NCBI GenBank assembly: GCA_000431815.1
Contig: FR889248.1
Location: 59,214 to 77,251, forward strand
Source: Butyrivibrio sp. CAG:318
GTDB lineage: Bacteria; Bacillota; Clostridia; Lachnospirales; Lachnospiraceae
Length of the DNA stretch: 18,038 bases
Direction: 5' to 3'
The notes beneath the pieces are model-generated. The model was not told the DNA's origin. It was given only the letters and a program-made list of their open reading frames with translations, and did no database searches. This document shows, one piece after another, positions 16,201 through 18,038 of the stretch (within the stretch, counting starts at the first letter, position 1; each line of letters begins with the position of its first letter). The position numbers were made by a program, and so were the translations under genes.

Positions 16201-16787
16201 TAATCGCTTCCAAGAAAGATATCAATATCTTCGTATTTAATACAGAGGTATATTCAAATACAGGTGGACAGGCATCCAAGGCTACTCCTACCGGTGCAGT
16301 TGCAGAATTCGCAGCAGCAGGTAAGGAAGTTAAGCAGAAGGATATCGCAAGCATCGCAATGAGCTATGGTTATGTATATGTAGCACAGATCGCTATGGGT
16401 GCAGACCGCAACCAGTGTATCAAGGCTATTGCAGAGGCTGAGGCATATCCGGGACCATCACTTATCATCGCATATGCTCCATGTATCAACCACAGCATCA
16501 AGACCGGTATGGCACATGCTCAGGACGTTGAGAAGGCAGCAGTTGATTCAGGTTACTGGAACCTCTTCAGATTCAATCCTGCTCTTAAGGATGAAGGAAA
16601 GAATCCGTTCACACTTGATTCTAAGGCTCCTACAGGAAGCTACAGAGACTTCATCATGAATGAGGCTCGTTATGCAAGACTTGCAAAGGCTAATCCGGAA
16701 AGAGCTGAGAAGCTGTTCGCAGCAGCAGAAGAGAATGCTAAGGCAAGATATGAATACCTTGTAAAATACAGCAGACTTTTTGAGTAA
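13260..16787 (+). CDS. nifJ: Pyruvate:ferredoxin (flavodoxin) oxidoreductase, single chain
   Basis: Oxidises pyruvate with CoA to acetyl-CoA and CO2, passing electrons to ferredoxin or flavodoxin; a central cytoplasmic enzyme of anaerobes. At 1175 residues it has the full single-chain length. The N-terminal domain has YPITPSS (about 28-34). Two ferredoxin-type clusters are carried by C692-C695-C698-C702 (CIQCNFCSYVCP) and C746-C749-C752-C756 (CMDCKVCVNVCP). The third, near thiamine diphosphate, is bound by C816, C819, C844 and C1075. The cofactor site appears in GDGWAYDIGFGG and NTEVYSNTGGQ. AGGAGG (13243-13248) precedes the start. The gene stands alone between its own promoter and terminator. 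Codons look strongly biased, as expected for a highly expressed protein. Confidence 0.98.
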   Translation: MARKMKTMDGNNAAAHVSYAYSDVAAIYPITPSSVMAECADEWATQGRKNIFGQEVQLTEMQSEAGAAGAVHGSLSAGALTTTFTASQGLLLMIPNMYKIAGEQLPCVIDVSARCVATHALNIFGDHSDVYACRQTGFAMLCESSVQEVMDLTPVAHCAAIKGKVPFLNFFDGFRTSHEIQKIEMWDYEDLKDMVDMDAINAFRRHALNPEHPCQRGSAQNPDIFFQARESCNPYYDALPEVVEEYMNKVNAKIGTDYKLFNYYGAEDAEKVIIAMGSVCETIDETIDYLLKAGEKVGVIKVRLYRPFSAKHLLAVMPKTVKQISVLDRTKEPGSIGEPLYLDVVAAIKDTEFADVPVFTGRYGLGSKDTTPAQIIAVYNNTEKKRFTIGINDDVTNLSLPTGPSPVTAPEGITSCKFWGLGADGTVGANKNSIKIIGDHTDMYAQAYFDYDSKKSGGVTISHLRFGHSKIHSTYLINKADFVACHNPAYVRKYNMVQDLKDGGTFLLNCDWDMAGLEEHLPGQAKRYIAEHNIKFYTIDGIKLGIETGMGARINTILQAAFFKLANIIPIDDAVKYMKDAATASYMKKGEDVVKKNHNAIDAGLANVVEVKVPESWKDAKDENLSSTATGSRKDVVDFVNNIQHAVNGQEGNKLPVSAFKEYVDGSTPSGAAAFEKRGVATTVPSWDPAKCIQCNFCSYVCPHAVIRPVALTEAEAANAPAGMKMADMTGMPGMKFAMTVSEFDCMDCKVCVNVCPAKEKALTMVRFDDEDRTQQNAYDYGQSLADKPEVFEKFKDTTVKGSQFKQPLLEFSGACAGCGETPYAKLITQLFGDRMYIANATGCSSIWGNSSPSTPYTVNKQGHGPAWSNSLFEDNAEFGMGMQLAQKAIRTRLKAKVEEVLETTSNDDVKAAAKEYLDTFMCGSTNGTATQKLVAALANENSDAAKEILNDKDMLSKKSQWVFGGDGWAYDIGFGGVDHVIASKKDINIFVFNTEVYSNTGGQASKATPTGAVAEFAAAGKEVKQKDIASIAMSYGYVYVAQIAMGADRNQCIKAIAEAEAYPGPSLIIAYAPCINHSIKTGMAHAQDVEKAAVDSGYWNLFRFNPALKDEGKNPFTLDSKAPTGSYRDFIMNEARYARLAKANPERAEKLFAAAEENAKARYEYLVKYSRLFE

Positions 16788-16803
16788 TCATTAAAATCAC
16801 AAG

Positions 16804-16840
16804 GACCTCGGAGTTAATTTGGCTCCGGGGTCTTTTTTTT
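16804..16840 (+). terminator. nifJ terminator
   Basis: A 10-bp stem (GACCTCGGAG at 16804-16813, CTCCGGGGTC at 16823-16832, one G-U pair) with a 9-nt loop is followed by eight T residues. Confidence 0.93.
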
Positions 16841-16842
16841 GC

Positions 16843-16871
16843 TTGTAAATGGATGAATAATAGAATAAAAT
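16843..16871 (+). promoter_or_regulatory. Promoter of the AI-2E-family transporter gene
   Basis: TTGTAA (16843-16848) and TAAAAT (16866-16871) are spaced by 17 bp, directly after the nifJ terminator and about 33 bases before the start codon. Confidence 0.6.
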
Positions 16872-16904
16872 AAGAACAAATAGCTTTTATTTTGGAGGAA
16901 TATA

Positions 16905-18038
16905 ATGGATAATAATACCGGAAAACCCACAGTGAATAACGGGAAACGCAGATTTCCCATGAAAAATGAATATGCGAAGATAGGCCTGATGCTTTTTATT
17001 GTAGTCGCGGGCAGTATTTTGTTCTATTTTTCGTTCTTTAAGGATCATACGCTTTTCGGATTTTTCAAAAGCATATGGTCATGCCTTATGCCGTTTACCG
17101 TGGGCGCGGTTCTCGCTTATCTGCTTAAGCCTATTTGCGTCGTGTTTGAAAAATGGACAGCCAAATGGTTTTCCAATATGAAAAACAGAAATGGAGCAAA
17201 GAAACTTTCGCAGAATTTAAGTATATTTTTTGCAGTTATTATTTTTCTCGCATTTATGTATGTTATATTTGCCACAGTTATTCCACAGGTTATAGACAGC
17301 GTTAAGGTATTGGTCGAGGCTATTCCGGATGCATATTCCGATGTGATGGACTGGCTTGTAGGTATCAGCAAAGGCACTGTATTTGAAGATACGGTTACGC
17401 AGTTCAGCGATGATACACTTAAAAATGTGCAGAAGATAGTGACACAGCTTTTTGGCGACGGAACAAGTGATGGAATGATTACCGATAAAGTAATAAGCGG
17501 AGTTACTGTCGGAGTTAAAGGTGTGTTGGCATTTCTTAAGAATCTTTTAATAGGTCTGGTGGCATGTGTATATATTCTTGCACAGCGCAAGAAACTGGCG
17601 GCGCAGGGCAAGATGATTATATACAGTGTATTTAAGAAAAAATGGGCTGACAGAATTATGGAAGAAATCTGTTATGTTGATAAGATGTTCAGTGGTTTCA
17701 TCAACGGTAAAATTATTGACTCAATAATTATAGGTATCATTACATTTATTGTTACGACCATATTTAAGATACCGTATGCCATGCTCATAAGTGTTATTGT
17801 CGGAGTTACCAATGTTATACCGTTTTTCGGTCCGTGGATTGGAGCGGTTCCGTGTGCGCTTATTGCTTTTATGGTTAGTCCGGTTAAATGTTTATATTTT
17901 ATTATAATGATTATTGCGATACAGCAGTTTGACGGAAATATACTCGGACCGAAAATTCTCGGTAACACAACCGGTCTTTCGAGTTTCTGGGTATTGTTCT
18001 CAATTATTTTCTTTGGAGGCTTATTCGGATTTGCAGGA
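16905..18038 (+). CDS. AI-2E-family transporter (3' end outside window)
   Basis: An open frame of 378 codons reaches the window edge. It encodes a membrane protein of the AI-2E/YdiK family (PF01594). After a basic cytoplasmic N-terminus it has membrane segments near 25-45, 52-75 and 104-126, a soluble stretch (about 127-205) and further segments near 206-226, 272-288, 290-308 and 314-340. Family signatures are GVTNVIPFFGPWIG (300-313) and QQFDGNILGPKILG (340-353), then the glycine-rich GGLFGFAG at the edge. Members export small molecules or ions; autoinducer-2 export is shown for few, so the substrate is unknown. GGAGG (16894-16898) lies 6 bases before the ATG. Going by family length, only a short C-terminus is missing. 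Confidence 0.9.
   Translation, partial: MDNNTGKPTVNNGKRRFPMKNEYAKIGLMLFIVVAGSILFYFSFFKDHTLFGFFKSIWSCLMPFTVGAVLAYLLKPICVVFEKWTAKWFSNMKNRNGAKKLSQNLSIFFAVIIFLAFMYVIFATVIPQVIDSVKVLVEAIPDAYSDVMDWLVGISKGTVFEDTVTQFSDDTLKNVQKIVTQLFGDGTSDGMITDKVISGVTVGVKGVLAFLKNLLIGLVACVYILAQRKKLAAQGKMIIYSVFKKKWADRIMEEICYVDKMFSGFINGKIIDSIIIGIITFIVTTIFKIPYAMLISVIVGVTNVIPFFGPWIGAVPCALIAFMVSPVKCLYFIIMIIAIQQFDGNILGPKILGNTTGLSSFWVLFSIIFFGGLFGFAG

Noticed and set aside
15562..16203. 213-residue open frame on the plus strand
   Set aside because: It is an out-of-frame shadow within nifJ, whose own frame carries all cluster and cofactor motifs.
17117..17611. 164-residue open frame on the minus strand
   Set aside because: It is antisense to the AI-2E-family transporter, whose frame is open to the window edge with clear family motifs.

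Overview
The window looks like chromosomal DNA from an anaerobic, low-to-mid-GC Firmicute, most likely a Lachnospiraceae-type Clostridia (a Coprococcus/Butyrivibrio/Roseburia-like gut or rumen bacterium). This rests on AGGAGG-type ribosome binding sites at nearly every gene, an LplB/YtcP-type oligosaccharide importer with DUF624 and YesN-like partners, a single-chain pyruvate:ferredoxin oxidoreductase, and Thr/Glu/Ala-rich surface proteins with a C-terminal membrane anchor. The genus is inference.

Left to right on the plus strand: the 3' end of a tail-anchored surface protein (1-477) with a terminator; a regulatory gap holding an inverted repeat and a -10 box; an importer operon of two permeases (746-2203 and 2217-3188) and a lipoprotein sugar-binding protein (3269-5044); then, past a hairpin with a short T-run, a DUF624/YesL-like membrane protein (5123-5836) overlapping by ATGA a second tail-anchored surface protein (5833-6630), paralogous to the first. 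A strong terminator separates these from convergent minus-strand genes.

The minus-strand block reads from right to left: a second sugar-binding lipoprotein (9904-11652) with its own promoter, a cytoplasmic GH29 alpha-L-fucosidase (8376-9872), a terminator, and a YesN-like response regulator with an AraC output domain (6686-8245). The regulator's promoter is interleaved with that terminator. Together with the importer this reads as a Gram-positive locus for using a fucosylated oligosaccharide: capture by two binding proteins, import through one permease pair, intracellular defucosylation, and two-component control. The importer ATPase and the sensor kinase are not in the window.

The right third is less tied to sugar use: a receiver-GGDEF protein with a degenerate second GGDEF-like module (11803-13146), the pyruvate:ferredoxin oxidoreductase nifJ (13260-16787) with clear promoter and terminator, and the start of an AI-2E-family transporter that runs off the window (16905-18038). 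No tRNA, rRNA, CRISPR array, insertion sequence or prophage gene was seen. The points most worth a second look are the paralogous tail-anchored proteins flanking the importer, the permease with four extra membrane segments, the orphan second binding protein, the promoter placed inside a terminator, a CTGT-centred motif shared by three promoter regions, and the inactive GGDEF module that keeps an RxxD inhibitory-site pattern.
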